NCBI GenBank assembly: GCA_004296455.1
Contig: AP018280.1
Span: forward strand, 3,038,001 to 3,102,000
Reading direction: 5' to 3'
Source: Calothrix sp. NIES-4101
Lineage (GTDB): Bacteria; Cyanobacteriota; Cyanobacteriia; Cyanobacteriales; Nostocaceae
Length of the DNA: 64,000 nucleotides
The translations under genes and the position numbers were made by a program. Each line of letters starts with the position of its first letter. The first letter of the stretch is position 1. The notes under the pieces were generated by a model. The model ran no database searches. It saw nothing but the letters and a program-made list of their open reading frames with translations, and was not told where the DNA came from. Of this stretch, positions 18,463-28,748 are shown piece by piece.

Positions 18463-21400
18463 ATGACCAACGGCAAAGTTAGAATCTACGAATTATCAAA
18501 GGAATTGAATTTGGATAACAAAGAGCTATTAGCAATTTGCGACCAGCTCAGCATCGCAGTCAAGAGTCATAGTAGTACGATCTCCGAACCAGATGCACAG
18601 CGCATCCGCTCGGAAGCCGAAAAACTGGCAGTGACAAATGCTCACTCCAGAAAAGATCAGACAACGAGTCAAAAACATAGTTTACAAAATACAGGACAAT
18701 ATAGTGGCTCGCGTGATCGACCCGCAGCAAGTAACAAACAAGAAATTTTAGAAATACGAAAACCTAAATTGCTAAATAATTCGAGTACCAACGCCGTTGA
18801 GGCATCTAGTACTACCAATAACCAATTTGCTCATTCCGAGTCCAACCCTTCTTCACCACGACCCTTCGCTCCAGTTTCACCCATGAAGCCGACGGCACCA
18901 ATTCGACCAGTACCAAGAAATCCCTCTGAGACCACACAACAAACTGCACCAGCAGATGTGGACAATAAGGATAATAAGCCTACTTCCAATCAGCCCGCAG
19001 AAAAGGTCGCAGCTGAAAAAACTGAAAAGTCCAGCACTGCACCTCGTGCAAAAGCAGAGAAGCCTCAGAAACCGCAATTAGTTGCACCTCCACCCCGACC
19101 CTCTGCTGCCGAAAGTACGGTTCTGCCTGCACAGACCCCTGCCGCGACTCAAGCGGTGACAACCCCAACTGTGCCGGCAGAAAAACCCATACTCAAGCGT
19201 GATCGTTCAGCGACCCCACAGGAAAATCGTAGCGAACAGCAAGCACCAGGCAAACCCAGGGTTAATAAAGGTGGTGAAGGGCAACCTTCAGGAGCCCCAA
19301 GACCAGCGCGTTCGGGTGCCCCAGGAGGACAGGAAAGGAGAGCCGGAAGACAAGCGCCTCCTCCTGGTGGCGGCGACGTTCAAAGACCCAGCAGACCTTC
19401 ACGTTCTCCAGAAGTCGGCATTCCCACTGCAACACCACCGAGATTAATTGCAGCGCCAACAAGGCCGACAGCCGATGCTACTGCAACAAATGAAGCAGGA
19501 GGTGCCGCAACTTCGGTTGTGGAACTGAAGCGTCCCTTGCCACCCCGATTGGGCAAAGGCGGGAAAAAATGGCAAGAGGAAGAAATCGACGAAGGTAAAG
19601 AATCGAAAGCTGCTAAACTCACCAAAAACAAGCGAGTTAAGCCCATCATCGAAGAAGACTTTGACGAAGATGACTTACTCGATGATGAAGATGGCGATGG
19701 TAATGACGTAGTCCAAGTTAGCAATGCGATCATCCGTCCTCCCAAGCCAAAATCCAGCAGACCATCTCAACCAGTTGCGGTGACAATTGCTAGCCCCCAA
19801 AAAGGCAGAAGACCATCTCAGCAGCGTGAGCAAAACCGAGGAAATCGTCGCGAAACTGAAGTCAAGCGTGAACGCCCGGAAATACTAATTGTTACAGGCC
19901 CCATGACTGTACAAGAATTGGCTGATGCTTTAGCGATCGCCGATACCGAGATTGTCAAAATTCTCTTCATGAAAGCAATCCCGGTTAGTATTACCCAAAA
20001 TCTTGACATCCCCACGATTACTTTGGTTGCTACCGAACTTGAGGTGTTAGTCGAAACCCAAGAACCAGAAGCCGAAGCACGTAAAGTTACTGAAATGATT
20101 GAAGTGGGTGACTTGGATAAACTCCATCGTCGTCCGCCTGTTGTGACAATTATGGGTCACGTAGACCACGGTAAAACAACACTGCTCGACTCGATTCGTA
20201 AAACCAAGGTGGCGGCTGGAGAAGCTGGTGGTATCACCCAGCATATTGGTGCTTACCATGTCGATGTTGAACACAATGGCGAAATGCAACAAGTTGTATT
20301 CCTAGACACTCCTGGCCACGAAGCTTTCACAGCAATGCGGGCGAGGGGAGCAAGGGTGACAGATATTGCGATTTTGGTTGTAGCTGCCGATGATGGTGTG
20401 CGTCCACAAACAATAGAAGCTATTAGCCACGCTCAAGCTGCGGAAGTACCAATTATTGTTGCGATTAACAAAATTGACAAAGAAGGTGCCCAGCCAGACC
20501 GCGTTAAGCAAGAATTGACCCAGTACGGCATGACCGCCGAAGAATGGGGCGGTGATACCATTATGGTTCCCGTCAGTGCCATCAAGGGCGAAAACCTCGA
20601 CACCTTGTTGGAAATGATTCTTTTGGTCGCAGAAGTGGGAGAACTTTCAGCGAATCCCAATCGACCTGCGAAAGGAACTGTTATCGAAGCCCACTTGGAT
20701 AAAGCCAAGGGTGCTGTTGCAACCCTCTTAATTCAAAATGGGACTTTGCGCGTTGGAGATATTCTCGTTGCTGGCTCCGTATTTGGTAAAGTTCGGGCAA
20801 TGGTTGACGATCGCGGACAGCGTGTTGAAGCGGCTTCTCCATCCTTTGCAGTTGAGGTTCTCGGCTTAAGTGACGTACCTGCTGCGGGTGACGAATTCGA
20901 GGCATTCTTAGTTGAAAAAGAAGCTCGTTCTGTTGCTGCTACCAGGGCTGAAAAAATCCGTCAGTCACGATTGATGCAGGGACGTGTCACCCTCGCCGGA
21001 ATTTCTGCTAAGGCACAAGAAGGCGAGTTGAAGGAACTCAACTTAATCTTGAAGGGCGACGTACAGGGCTCTGTAGAGGCGATCGTCGGTTCACTCAAAC
21101 AACTCCCGCAAAACGAAGTGCAAATTCGTTTATTGCTGTCATCTGCGGGTGAGATTACCCAAACAGATATTGACTTAGCAGCTGCGAGTGGAGCCGTAAT
21201 TATTGGCTTCAATACGACATATGCTAGTGGTGCTAGAGCAGCGGCTGATGAAGCAGGTGTTGATGTACGCGAATACAACATTATTTATAAGTTGCTCGAA
21301 GACATCCAAGATGCTTTAGAAGGTTTGCTAGAACCAGAATTGGTCGAAGAACCCCTAGGTCAAGCCGAAGTCCGTGCTGTCTTCCCCGTTGGACGTGGAG

Positions 21401-21651
21401 CCGTTGCTGGTTGTTACGTACAAAATGGAAAACTCGTTCGCAATTGCAAAATCAGAGTTGCACGCGGTGGCAAGGTAATTTACGAAGGTGTGCTTGATTC
21501 CCTCAAGCGGATGAAAGAAGATGCCAGGGAAGTCAAGGACGGTTACGAATGCGGTATTGGTCTCGACAAATTTAACGATTGGGTTGAAGGCGACATTATT
21601 GAAGCCTTCCAGATGGTTACAAAACGTCGTACACTCTCAATGACCAGGTAA
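18463..21651 (+). CDS. infB: Translation initiation factor IF-2
   Basis: IF-2 (1062 aa) brings initiator tRNA to the 30S subunit and hydrolyses GTP at subunit joining. The N-terminal 60 residues form a small IF2-N-like domain ([18 protein letters not shown]). A very long low-complexity Pro/Lys/Arg/Ala-rich stretch runs to about 470. The second IF2-N unit begins near 472 ([17 protein letters not shown]). The G domain begins near 560 with [17 protein letters not shown] and NKIDK. Domains II-IV follow, with the last DIIEAFQ. The length is typical of cyanobacteria with long N-termini. ATG at 18463 follows GGGGAAGAG. No other gene intervenes after ylxR. Confidence 0.95.
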   Translation: MTNGKVRIYELSKELNLDNKELLAICDQLSIAVKSHSSTISEPDAQRIRSEAEKLAVTNAHSRKDQTTSQKHSLQNTGQYSGSRDRPAASNKQEILEIRKPKLLNNSSTNAVEASSTTNNQFAHSESNPSSPRPFAPVSPMKPTAPIRPVPRNPSETTQQTAPADVDNKDNKPTSNQPAEKVAAEKTEKSSTAPRAKAEKPQKPQLVAPPPRPSAAESTVLPAQTPAATQAVTTPTVPAEKPILKRDRSATPQENRSEQQAPGKPRVNKGGEGQPSGAPRPARSGAPGGQERRAGRQAPPPGGGDVQRPSRPSRSPEVGIPTATPPRLIAAPTRPTADATATNEAGGAATSVVELKRPLPPRLGKGGKKWQEEEIDEGKESKAAKLTKNKRVKPIIEEDFDEDDLLDDEDGDGNDVVQVSNAIIRPPKPKSSRPSQPVAVTIASPQKGRRPSQQREQNRGNRRETEVKRERPEILIVTGPMTVQELADALAIADTEIVKILFMKAIPVSITQNLDIPTITLVATELEVLVETQEPEAEARKVTEMIEVGDLDKLHRRPPVVTIMGHVDHGKTTLLDSIRKTKVAAGEAGGITQHIGAYHVDVEHNGEMQQVVFLDTPGHEAFTAMRARGARVTDIAILVVAADDGVRPQTIEAISHAQAAEVPIIVAINKIDKEGAQPDRVKQELTQYGMTAEEWGGDTIMVPVSAIKGENLDTLLEMILLVAEVGELSANPNRPAKGTVIEAHLDKAKGAVATLLIQNGTLRVGDILVAGSVFGKVRAMVDDRGQRVEAASPSFAVEVLGLSDVPAAGDEFEAFLVEKEARSVAATRAEKIRQSRLMQGRVTLAGISAKAQEGELKELNLILKGDVQGSVEAIVGSLKQLPQNEVQIRLLLSSAGEITQTDIDLAAASGAVIIGFNTTYASGARAAADEAGVDVREYNIIYKLLEDIQDALEGLLEPELVEEPLGQAEVRAVFPVGRGAVAGCYVQNGKLVRNCKIRVARGGKVIYEGVLDSLKRMKEDAREVKDGYECGIGLDKFNDWVEGDIIEAFQMVTKRRTLSMTR

Positions 21652-22184
21652 TCAAGGTGATGTGCAATACATCAAAGAAAGCAAACTACGTAATTCGTAA
21701 TTGTAAGGGGGTTGATTCCCCCTGTCTCAGGAGAGCAACAAGGGTTTAATCCTCATTACACACATGAATTACGCAGTTTCGTCTTTCCTTATCTCCCAGG
21801 GGTAGAGGAAGGTCAGAATATTACGAACTATAAAATACTTCAATGCTTGGCTCAAAAAGTCAGCGAGTCTTGCTTTTTTACTTCATGCATCGTCGTAAAA
21901 CTGAATAAAATAATAATTAAATGGGGTACTGTGTATATAGCACCCCATTTAACGTCTGTTTTCACTTGTTTTCACTTTTTTAACTCCTTTGCTAGATGAT
22001 TATTAATACTTTTAACTGCTAAATTAAATAATGTTGATTTTCGTCACCGATGTAACAGAATTTGCATCCTCATCGCTATTACCTTATATAAAGGGAATAG
22101 TGAAAATAACTATTTTTGGGGGTATGAGTATATAAAATTCTGCCCCTGTTGACTCTCGGAGAAACTACTCGGAGTTAAGTAAGC
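21652..22184. other. Intergenic after infB
   Basis: About 530 bp. Apart from the hairpin at 21918-21951 and a purine-rich ribosome-binding site before the small gene at 22185, nothing is recognised. An open frame at 21712-21999 has no coding character. Confidence 0.35.
21918..21951. repeat. Perfect 10-bp stem hairpin downstream of infB
   Basis: TAAATGGGGT (21918-21927) pairs exactly with 21942-21951, loop 14 nt. It lies about 270 bp after infB. No clean T-run follows, so its role as a terminator is uncertain. Confidence 0.45.
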
Positions 22185-22376
22185 ATGAGTAATATTCATA
22201 TCGAAAGCCAGTTTTCTGGCGATACAGAAATTTGGGATAGCTTAAAGAATGCGATCGCATCTAGTTCGGGTTTCCAACGTTGGTTGCTCGAACGCGGCTT
22301 GCAATATCAAATTCAGCCTCTCGAACAACAAGTACAGCGCTATTTGCGCGAAACCTTGGAAAATTTAGCTTATTGA
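22185..22376 (+). CDS. Small conserved cyanobacterial protein
   Basis: The 63-aa protein is acidic to neutral and helical (IWDSLKNAIASSSGFQRWL; QVQRYLRETLENLAY). It has no signal peptide or Cys. The ATG follows CGGAGTTAAG at suitable spacing, and the reading frame includes a HIP1-like site, so I take it as real. A protein of this type is familiar from filamentous cyanobacteria but has no known function. The next gene is convergent. Confidence 0.6.
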   Translation: MSNIHIESQFSGDTEIWDSLKNAIASSSGFQRWLLERGLQYQIQPLEQQVQRYLRETLENLAY

Positions 22377-22441
22377 GTTCATGGGTAGTAGTTGGTGTTG
22401 GTTGAGACTCACAGCATTCAACGAATACCTCATCTCTAGAA

Positions 22442-22978
22442 CTAGAAACCAAATATGTTTTTTAAACTACCTTGTAAGCGACGTAGTTGGTTGAATGCCT
22501 TTTCTAAGCGATCGCCATCCACTTCGACTTCCGTACCAGGGTAGTTTTTAATGACTTCAATTAATTTAATATCATTATCCTGACTGGCTGACAACACTAA
22601 AGCTGAACGCATTGCTTGTCTGTCAGCTTTTCGCGAAGGTGTATGAATTACTTCGCTGATTTGGTCTAATACTACATTCCCCACCGGACTATTTAAAACT
22701 CGATCTAAAATTATTGCATTTACTTTTACCGGTTCCGTTAAATAACGACGTACCTTATTTGGGTCTTGCTGTGCGAGCTTCAAACCCACGCGCATGGGAA
22801 TTGACAACTTACCATTATCGGCAAAATCGGCAAGTTCTGTGACCGAAAGCGACTCGCGAAAAACCCGATATTTTAAGACAACCTTCTCCGCAGCAAAAAC
22901 AGTAGTAGTGTTAAGCAATACAGATGTGAAAATTGTGAATATTAGATAATGACGAATTTGCAATACTTTTGGCAGCAT
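22442..22978 (-). CDS. DUF1400-type secreted protein
   Basis: The 178-aa protein has a signal peptide (about residues 10-30, ending VFAAE). The mature part begins VVLKYRVFRESLSVTELADFADNGKL, the pattern of the DUF1400 domain that in cyanobacteria often precedes an alpha/beta hydrolase. Here it stands alone, with no nucleophile elbow, so it is not an active hydrolase. The middle has DRVLNSPVGNVVLDQISEVI. The location is probably periplasmic. Function unknown. Confidence 0.75.
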   Translation of the reverse strand: MLPKVLQIRHYLIFTIFTSVLLNTTTVFAAEKVVLKYRVFRESLSVTELADFADNGKLSIPMRVGLKLAQQDPNKVRRYLTEPVKVNAIILDRVLNSPVGNVVLDQISEVIHTPSRKADRQAMRSALVLSASQDNDIKLIEVIKNYPGTEVEVDGDRLEKAFNQLRRLQGSLKNIFGF

Positions 22979-23283
22979 TTATCAAGATTTATACTAGTAT
23001 TAATTTTAATTTAGACGACATCCTTAAATATTAAGTTGCCAAAAGTCGTTGAAATATTCTCTTTAATCAACAATCTTGATAATCTACCCCAGCTAAAAGT
23101 GGCAAATATCACCAAAGCACGAATTTAAAGCAGATTCAACATAATTTCTAGAAACTGTAAAGAAAATGTGCTGATTAAGTGCAAGTCTTCGGGTATAGTT
23201 TTGCATGGGTTTTACAGTTACATAACTGCCAAAAATACCTAATCAAACTTACTTTATTTAGCACATCATAGACACGAACCAAG
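22979..23283. other. Divergent promoter region
   Basis: 305 bp between the leftward DUF1400 gene and the rightward surface protein gene. It should hold both promoters. No RNA gene or repeat was noticed. Confidence 0.35.
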
Positions 23284-24996
23284 ATGACAATTCAGGGTTT
23301 AAACGATCGCCAACGCAACAATAATTGTTCCAAATTCGGCAACCTTTTCGCCTCATTTCGGACTTTGCCAGCAGGACTTGCAGCTTTGATGCTTGTTTCT
23401 AGTGGGTCAATCTTAATACCAGTTCCAGTTACCGCTAGCAACACCACAAATACATCAAAAGTGCCCATTATTACAGCACAAACGCCGGTAAATCAAAGTA
23501 TACTTTACGTCAATCCAGCTACAGGTAACGATACGACAGGTGCGGGTACATCCGAAGCAACACCACTCAAAAGTATTACTTTTGCCCTCAAACAAGCTCA
23601 AGCGGGTACTATAATTCAACTGGCACCGGGAACATACAATACAGCAAATGGAGAAACTTTCCCTATCGACTTAAGACCTGGTCTTACCATACGTGGAGAC
23701 GAAACAACAAAAGGGCAGGGAATTATAATTAGTGGTGGCGGATTCTACACCAGTAAAACATTTGCACGCCAAGATATTACAATTCTTGCTGGTAATAATG
23801 CTGTTATTGCAGGTGTTACGGTCACCAATCCCAATCAGCGTGGAACAGCAGTATGGGTAGAATCAACTAATCCGACTATTCAAAATAGTACATTAGCCAA
23901 TAGTGTACGTGATGGCGTTTTCGTGACAGGTACAGGTAATCCTAAAATAGAGAATAATATTTTTACTCTTAACCAAGGTAATGGTATTTCTATTGCCAAG
24001 CAGGCAAAAGGTGAAATTCGGGGCAACGTATTTCAAAATACGGGTTTTGGTTTAGCAGTCAGCGAAAGTGCATCACCTTTAATTAGCGACAACCAAATTG
24101 TTCAAAATAACACTGGTGTTGTCGTCAACGGTTTAGCAAAACCAGTATTACGCAACAATGTGATTCAAGATAGTCGTGATCACGGTTTAATTGCACTGCA
24201 AAACGCGGAACCTGATTTAGGAACACAAGAAAGTCCAGGTCAGAACCTGATTCGCAACAATGGTAAGCAAGACCCGAAAAAGTTTTTTGATATATATAAC
24301 TTCACTACCAATAAAACTATTATTGCAATTGGTAACGATGTAGACCCCAAAAGGGTTTCCGGAAAAATCGACTTAGTTGTTGCCACGGTTGAACCACCCC
24401 CAGGAGGTGCAGTTACATTTAAGGATGTATCTGCGAATTACTGGGCAAAAGCATATATCGAGGCTTTAGCGTCTCGGAATATTATTGCTGGTTTCCCCGA
24501 TGGTACTTTTAAACCTGATGCACCTGTAACTCGCGACCAATTTGCAGCTATTATTGCCAAAGCTTTTAACCCACCTCCTAAAAGAGAAGCGATCGCATTT
24601 ACAGATGTTAAAAGTAATTATTGGGCATTCCAAGTTATTCAAGTTGCCGTCCGTGGCGGCTTTATTTCCGGTTATCCAGATAAAACCTTCAAGCCACAGC
24701 AACAAATACCTCGTGTCCAAGTATTGGTAGCACTGGCAAATGGTTTGGGTATAACTACACCCAATGCTGGAGTTCTTTCATTTTACAGTGATGCTTCTAA
24801 AATTCCTGAATATGCAATCACCTCTGTTGCCGGCGCAACAACCAGAGGATTAGTAGTTAACTATCCCAACGTTAAGCAACTTAACCCAACTCGCGAAGCT
24901 ACAAGAGCAGAAGTGGCAGCTTTTATTTATCAAGCTTTGGTTAGTTCTGGTAGTGTTCCCGCAATCCCATCTCCATATGTGGTGAAAACACCTTAG
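23284..24996 (+). CDS. DUF1565 beta-helix surface protein with SLH repeats
   Basis: The 570-aa exported protein has a long N-terminus with a hydrophobic core (about residues 28-52, ending VTAS). Residues about 72-330 form a DUF1565/right-handed beta-helix domain: ILYVNPATGNDT at the start and repeated NPTIQNSTLANS, NPKIENNIFTLN and SPLISDNQIVQN units. Three SLH repeats follow from about 380: VTFKDVSANYWAKAYIEAL, then FTDVKSNYWAFQVIQ, then a more divergent third. SLH repeats anchor to the cell wall. Beta-helices often bind or cleave polysaccharide; no catalytic motif is obvious. A strong terminator follows at 25042. Confidence 0.85.
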   Translation: MTIQGLNDRQRNNNCSKFGNLFASFRTLPAGLAALMLVSSGSILIPVPVTASNTTNTSKVPIITAQTPVNQSILYVNPATGNDTTGAGTSEATPLKSITFALKQAQAGTIIQLAPGTYNTANGETFPIDLRPGLTIRGDETTKGQGIIISGGGFYTSKTFARQDITILAGNNAVIAGVTVTNPNQRGTAVWVESTNPTIQNSTLANSVRDGVFVTGTGNPKIENNIFTLNQGNGISIAKQAKGEIRGNVFQNTGFGLAVSESASPLISDNQIVQNNTGVVVNGLAKPVLRNNVIQDSRDHGLIALQNAEPDLGTQESPGQNLIRNNGKQDPKKFFDIYNFTTNKTIIAIGNDVDPKRVSGKIDLVVATVEPPPGGAVTFKDVSANYWAKAYIEALASRNIIAGFPDGTFKPDAPVTRDQFAAIIAKAFNPPPKREAIAFTDVKSNYWAFQVIQVAVRGGFISGYPDKTFKPQQQIPRVQVLVALANGLGITTPNAGVLSFYSDASKIPEYAITSVAGATTRGLVVNYPNVKQLNPTREATRAEVAAFIYQALVSSGSVPAIPSPYVVKTP

Positions 24997-25041
24997 TGAC
25001 AGAAAGTACAACTCAAATAGATTTTAAGGAATTTAATTTTT

Positions 25042-25071
25042 AGGATGGGTAGCTTACCCGTCCTCTTTTTT
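25042..25071 (+). terminator. Rho-independent terminator
   Basis: Stem AGGATGGGTA (25042-25051) pairs with TACCCGTCCT (25055-25064) with one G-T pair and a 3-nt loop, followed by C and a T-run to 25071. It ends the surface-protein transcript. Confidence 0.8.
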
Positions 25072-25205
25072 ATTTCCAATCTGCTGAAATCCGAAAGATT
25101 ATTCAATGAATATGCGATAAATAACAAATAATAGTGTAGGGCGACAATAATTAGTCACTGTACAACAAGATACAAAAATATCAAATCTCAATCAGAGCTT
25201 ATTAA

Positions 25206-25277
25206 AGCCGATGGCGGGATTTGAACCCGCGACCGCTCGATTACGAATCGAGTGCTCTACCACTGAGCCACATCGGC
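25206..25277 (-). tRNA. tRNA-Thr (anticodon CGT)
   Basis: The leftward 72-nt sequence folds as a full cloverleaf: acceptor GCCGATG with CATCGGC and discriminator U, D arm GCTC...GAGC, anticodon stem CTCGA/TCGAG with loop TTCGTAA giving anticodon CGT (threonine ACG), T arm GCGGG TTCAAAT CCCGC. No CCA is encoded. It has no intron. It lies between a surface-protein gene and the DUF3493 gene, which runs on the opposite strand. Confidence 0.95.
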
Positions 25278-25315
25278 AGCAAACAGTCGTTAATCATAGC
25301 ACACTTCACTCAAAT

Positions 25316-25615
25316 ATGATAGAGCCAAATTCTCGAACAAAAACTAGTAAGAAACTTGATCCTCAAACCTATGCCCGTCTCAAGGCTGAAGCTTCTGCAC
25401 CATATCGGGGTTTGCGTAGATTTTTCTATTTAGCTGTGGCTGGTTCCGGTTTTATTGGTGCGTTTATTTTTCTCACCAAAATCTTGGCAGGACGTGATAT
25501 TGAAACTGCCTTATCTAACTTGGCGATACAAGCAACAGTTATCGCCGTTGCCGCATTTCTTTGGCGTTGGGAACAACGACAAGAAGAAAAGGAAAAAAAG
25601 AATAAGAAAAGTTGA
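25316..25615 (+). CDS. DUF3493 protein
   Basis: The 99-aa protein carries the DUF3493 signature LDPQTYARLKAEASAPYRGL, then two hydrophobic segments (about residues 37-57 and 69-86) and a strongly charged Glu/Lys tail. Relatives in plants include low-PSII-accumulation proteins, so a thylakoid photosystem-assembly role is possible, but this is inference. I chose the ATG at 25316: an upstream in-frame start at 25211 would read through the antisense of tRNA-Thr, giving a nonsense N-terminus. Confidence 0.85.
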   Translation: MIEPNSRTKTSKKLDPQTYARLKAEASAPYRGLRRFFYLAVAGSGFIGAFIFLTKILAGRDIETALSNLAIQATVIAVAAFLWRWEQRQEEKEKKNKKS

Positions 25616-25777
25616 ATCCATGCTTCAACTTTATTTACAAAGCGACATATACTGACATATAAAGTCAGGAAATATAAAAAAAATATGAGGAAATTTAAAA
25701 ATCAGATAATTCCTGAGAGACTAATAATTGTTCAAACAGAGTCAACTAAGATAAACACTCTGAAGTTCAGCAAATGT

Positions 25778-25841
25778 TTTTAAGAAAGGGTCAGCCAAAT
25801 TTTAAAGACCCAAATTTTAATAAAAATTAGCTTTCTTAAAA
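25778..25841 (+). ncRNA. Candidate structured RNA downstream of DUF3493
   Basis: A perfect 11-bp outer stem (25778-25788 with 25831-25841) encloses a short inner stem (GGTC 25789-25792 with GACC 25807-25810). A terminator-like hairpin with a T-run follows at once. It could be a small RNA or the structured 3' end of the DUF3493 transcript. No homology to a known RNA is claimed. Confidence 0.35.
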
Positions 25842-25842
25842 G

Positions 25843-25877
25843 TGTCAGAAATGATTAAAAATCATTCTGGCATTTTT
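25843..25877 (+). terminator. Terminator-like hairpin with T-run
   Basis: TGTCAGAAATGAT (25843-25855) pairs with ATCATTCTGGCA (25861-25872) with one bulge and one G-T pair, followed by five T residues. Confidence 0.6.
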
Positions 25878-26147
25878 AATATTTATCGTGTTTTAATGCT
25901 AATTGCTTAAAGGAGAAATAGGTAAAATTTTTATTAAAGAAAAAAGTGTTTTATTGTTAATTTTTCATTTCTTTTCCTTAACCATAGCTTACTCCTCTAG
26001 GTAGCTTGTGCCAGAAGATGGAGCGAAGTCAAAACTACATTTTTATGGCGGGGTAGTATGGTGTGGGATTGTGTTGCATGTTGTGAAGCTAATTTTGCCT
26101 AAATGTACCTAAAAATTATGTTAAAAATACGTATAAAAACCCAGAAC

Positions 26148-27188
26148 CTAATCTACTTGTTTTTGTTTGAGAATAATCCGATTTCGTCCTTGTTCTTTTG
26201 CTTGATATAAAGCTTTATCAGCCAGCAAAATTAAATCTTGGGGTGAAGATTCAAAGCTAGGAGTCATAGTACCAATACCTAAGCTGAGAGTGACAAATTG
26301 ACTTATTGTAGATTCATTGTGTTCAATTTCGATTTCTCGAATTCCTGCTTGCATCGCTGCTGCAACATGGACAGCACCAGTTGCCGGGGTATAAGGCATA
26401 ATAATTGCAAATTCTTCCCCCCCATAGCGTGCGACTAAGTCATGATTTTTCTGCGCCTTATATTTCAGAACTGTGGCTACTTTTTGTAAGCATGTATCCC
26501 CTGCTGGATGTCCATATTTATCGTTGTAACGTTTGAAATAATCGATGTCACACAAGATTAGCGATAGCGGGCACTGTTCTTGCGCCAATGATAACCATTG
26601 AGAATTTAGATATTGGTCGAAGTGACGACGGTTTGCAACCGCAGTCAATCCATCAACATTGGCAAGTTGTTGTAGAGCTTGGTTTGCGGCTTCGAGTTGT
26701 TTGTACAGTTGTGCTTGTTGTAGTAGTCTGCGTACACGTTGGCGCAATACCGCCCAGTGAATTGGTTTAGTCACAAAATCACTAGCTCCACATTCAAAAG
26801 CGCGATCTACAGATTCTGGATCATCTAGTCCTGTAATCATTAGTATGGGTGTGCGCTCCCAAAGCTTGGAAATAACAGTATTGCCAAATGAGCCATTACC
26901 ACTATCAAAATCGGCAAGGGCAAGGGCAAGATTATTTTTAGCAATTTGGAGTATCTCTTTGCAGCAATCAAAGCCATCCATTTCTGGCATGATTGCGTCA
27001 ATCAGAATTAAATCGGGTTTATTGCCGATATAAGCTTCCAAACACTCTCTACCGTTGTTCACATCGACTACTCGGTAGCCTTCTTGTTCCATGAATTCAC
27101 GTAACAATAACCGTATAGTTTTGTCATCGTCAGCTATGAGAATCAGAGGTGGTTTGTTGGAAATTAGAATTGGGCTTTTGCCTGACAT
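26148..27188 (-). CDS. Response regulator with GGDEF diguanylate cyclase domain
   Basis: The 346-aa protein has an N-terminal receiver domain (about residues 13-155): DDDK near 20-23 and the phosphoacceptor Asp in LILIDAIMPEMDG near 64, with TKPIHW carrying the conserved Lys near 141. The receiver has an insert of about 25 residues (NNLALALADFDSGNGSFGNT). A short helix leads to the GGDEF domain (about 172-340), with GGEEF in the active loop (ARYGGEEFAII) and DIDYFKRYND upstream. It should make cyclic di-GMP when phosphorylated. No RxxD inhibitory site is clearly seen before GGEEF. No partner kinase is adjacent. Confidence 0.92.
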   Translation of the reverse strand: MSGKSPILISNKPPLILIADDDKTIRLLLREFMEQEGYRVVDVNNGRECLEAYIGNKPDLILIDAIMPEMDGFDCCKEILQIAKNNLALALADFDSGNGSFGNTVISKLWERTPILMITGLDDPESVDRAFECGASDFVTKPIHWAVLRQRVRRLLQQAQLYKQLEAANQALQQLANVDGLTAVANRRHFDQYLNSQWLSLAQEQCPLSLILCDIDYFKRYNDKYGHPAGDTCLQKVATVLKYKAQKNHDLVARYGGEEFAIIMPYTPATGAVHVAAAMQAGIREIEIEHNESTISQFVTLSLGIGTMTPSFESSPQDLILLADKALYQAKEQGRNRIILKQKQVD

Positions 27189-27910
27189 GAGTTGCGTTGT
27201 CTTAGAAATTCAGAGTCTTAGTATGATAGAACTAGTGGGCATCGCAGCAAAGTAGTTTTCAGCTTATCTCCAAGACTGAAGCTTTTAAGTCAGTACGACC
27301 CTGAGTTAACTGTATCCATTTGAGAGTAAGTGCCAATTTCAATATTCCTACAAAGTATTGTGCTTGGGTAATACTGTTAAAGTATTTGCGCCTCTGTGAG
27401 CATAGTAAAGGTGTGAGCGATCGCCTGGGAAATTCTGTATCATTTCGTGAGATTAACACCAGCACAGTATAAACGATACCGTGCAACACATTTGGTAGAT
27501 GACTGAATTGCATAGTTAATTATCAAGAAGGCAAGAACTTGTCCTATTTTTGTAACCTGCCAATGGCTAAGTTCAAAAATGTTACTATTTATAGTTCCCA
27601 AGAATCCATGTAGAGCTTTCATTTGTGGGAAACATTTTTTATTCAAGTTCCACTGATTTGCAATTACCCCATCTGTAATGCTGGAAATAGAATCATACCA
27701 AGGGATGTAGCATCTCTGACTGGGAAAAAGCACATATGCTCTACATACTTGTTTCTGCCACAGTCCACTTGCCGGAATCTTGCTTTGACAAAAGCAATAC
27801 ATCCTTCGCCAATTTTTCTCTGTCCTTCATTAACTTCAAAACAAGAAGTTCTGTATTTGATGCGAGCAAGAAGCGTTATATTTATTGTTGCAAGTATGAA
27901 AATTTTTCTC
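27189..27910 (-). pseudogene. Possible decayed gene, unidentified
   Basis: About 720 bp lacks any intact recognisable gene. On the minus strand three overlapping open frames (27664-27912, 27440-27802 and 27259-27513) follow one another in three different phases and each has protein-like composition, as if one gene had been broken by frameshifts. I cannot name a family from the pieces. Chance open frames in low-complexity DNA remain possible. Confidence 0.25.
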
Positions 27911-28171
27911 ATGCCAGACTCATTAATGTACCAGCAAGATGATTTTGTCGTCCTTGAAACTAATCAGCCGGAACAATTTCTCACAACAGCAGAATTACTA
28001 GAGAAATTGCAGGGAATTTTACAAGAATTTACATCCGCAGATATACCATACGACTTGCAGAAGTTTGATACTTTGGCAGCGCAAGCCCAACACTTAATTG
28101 ATACCAGTTGTGAGTTAAATATTGGGCCAGGTAAATATTTACAGTGGTATGCTGTTCGTTTAGAAAAGTAA
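27911..28171 (+). CDS. Chlororespiratory reduction protein 7 (CRR7)
   Basis: The 86-aa protein matches the CRR7 family: MYQQDDFVVLETNQPEQFL at the start, LLEKLQGIL, then AQHLIDTSCELNIGPGKYL and QWYAVRLEK at the end. In plants CRR7 is needed for the chloroplast NDH complex, and cyanobacterial forms are taken to serve NDH-1. I chose the ATG at 27911 since the conserved region begins there. The longer open frame from 27623 has no family similarity in its first 96 residues. Confidence 0.85.
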   Translation: MPDSLMYQQDDFVVLETNQPEQFLTTAELLEKLQGILQEFTSADIPYDLQKFDTLAAQAQHLIDTSCELNIGPGKYLQWYAVRLEK

Positions 28172-28271
28172 TGAAAAAATCAATTTTTTTTATTCAGCAT
28201 TTTACACTTTGCTAATCTTTCCTGGAAACAAAAGTATTCCCAACATCTAATTTTAATATATACGTAAGCCC

Positions 28272-28748
28272 ATGCTACAAGCGAACCAAAATCCCTGGCA
28301 ACAAGAAGCCATTATCATTCATTCTCAACGTCTGTTGCATAGTTACCAGCATTGGATGGGTGAGTCACTATTTGATTTGAGTGCATCTCCGGAAGAGATT
28401 GCTCAGAATTTATTTGATGCGCCTTTTGTAGTTATTTCCCACGGTACTGAACCTGATCCGATTTTTAATTATGGGAATAGTAGGGCTTTGGAACTGTGGG
28501 AATTATCTTGGGAAGAGTTTACAAAAATGCCTTCACGACAAAGTGTTAGAGATGTGGAGATGGCTGACAGAGAAAAGCTTTTGCATGAAGCCGCAACAAC
28601 AGGGATTGTAAAAAACTATTCTGGTATTCGTTCTTCAAGTAGTGGGAAGCGCTTTCACATCGAAAATGTAATTTTGTGGAATGTTTTGGATGACAGCGAG
28701 CAATATTGTGGTCAAGCGGCGATGTTTTGGAAGTGGAAATATGTGTAA
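28272..28748 (+). CDS. MEKHLA-domain protein
   Basis: The 158-aa protein is one MEKHLA domain, a PAS-like fold that also occurs in plant HD-ZIP III regulators. Features: HSQRLLHSYQHWMGESL near residues 16-32, then APFVVISHGTEPDPIFNYGN near 50-69 and ALELWELSWEEFTKMPSRQS. The C-terminus VILWNVLDD...GQAAMFWKW fits. PAS-like domains bind small ligands; the ligand here is unknown. It lies 100 bp downstream of the CRR7 gene and could be cotranscribed. A hairpin follows at 28910. Confidence 0.85.
   Translation: MLQANQNPWQQEAIIIHSQRLLHSYQHWMGESLFDLSASPEEIAQNLFDAPFVVISHGTEPDPIFNYGNSRALELWELSWEEFTKMPSRQSVRDVEMADREKLLHEAATTGIVKNYSGIRSSSSGKRFHIENVILWNVLDDSEQYCGQAAMFWKWKYV

Noticed and set aside
21712-21999. 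95-codon ORF after infB
   Set aside because: It has no recognisable domain, crosses the hairpin at 21918-21951 and has a poor start context.
25211-25315. N-terminal extension of the DUF3493 ORF starting MAGFEPATARLR
   Set aside because: It is a read through the antisense of tRNA-Thr, a well-known false ORF. The real start is the ATG at 25316.
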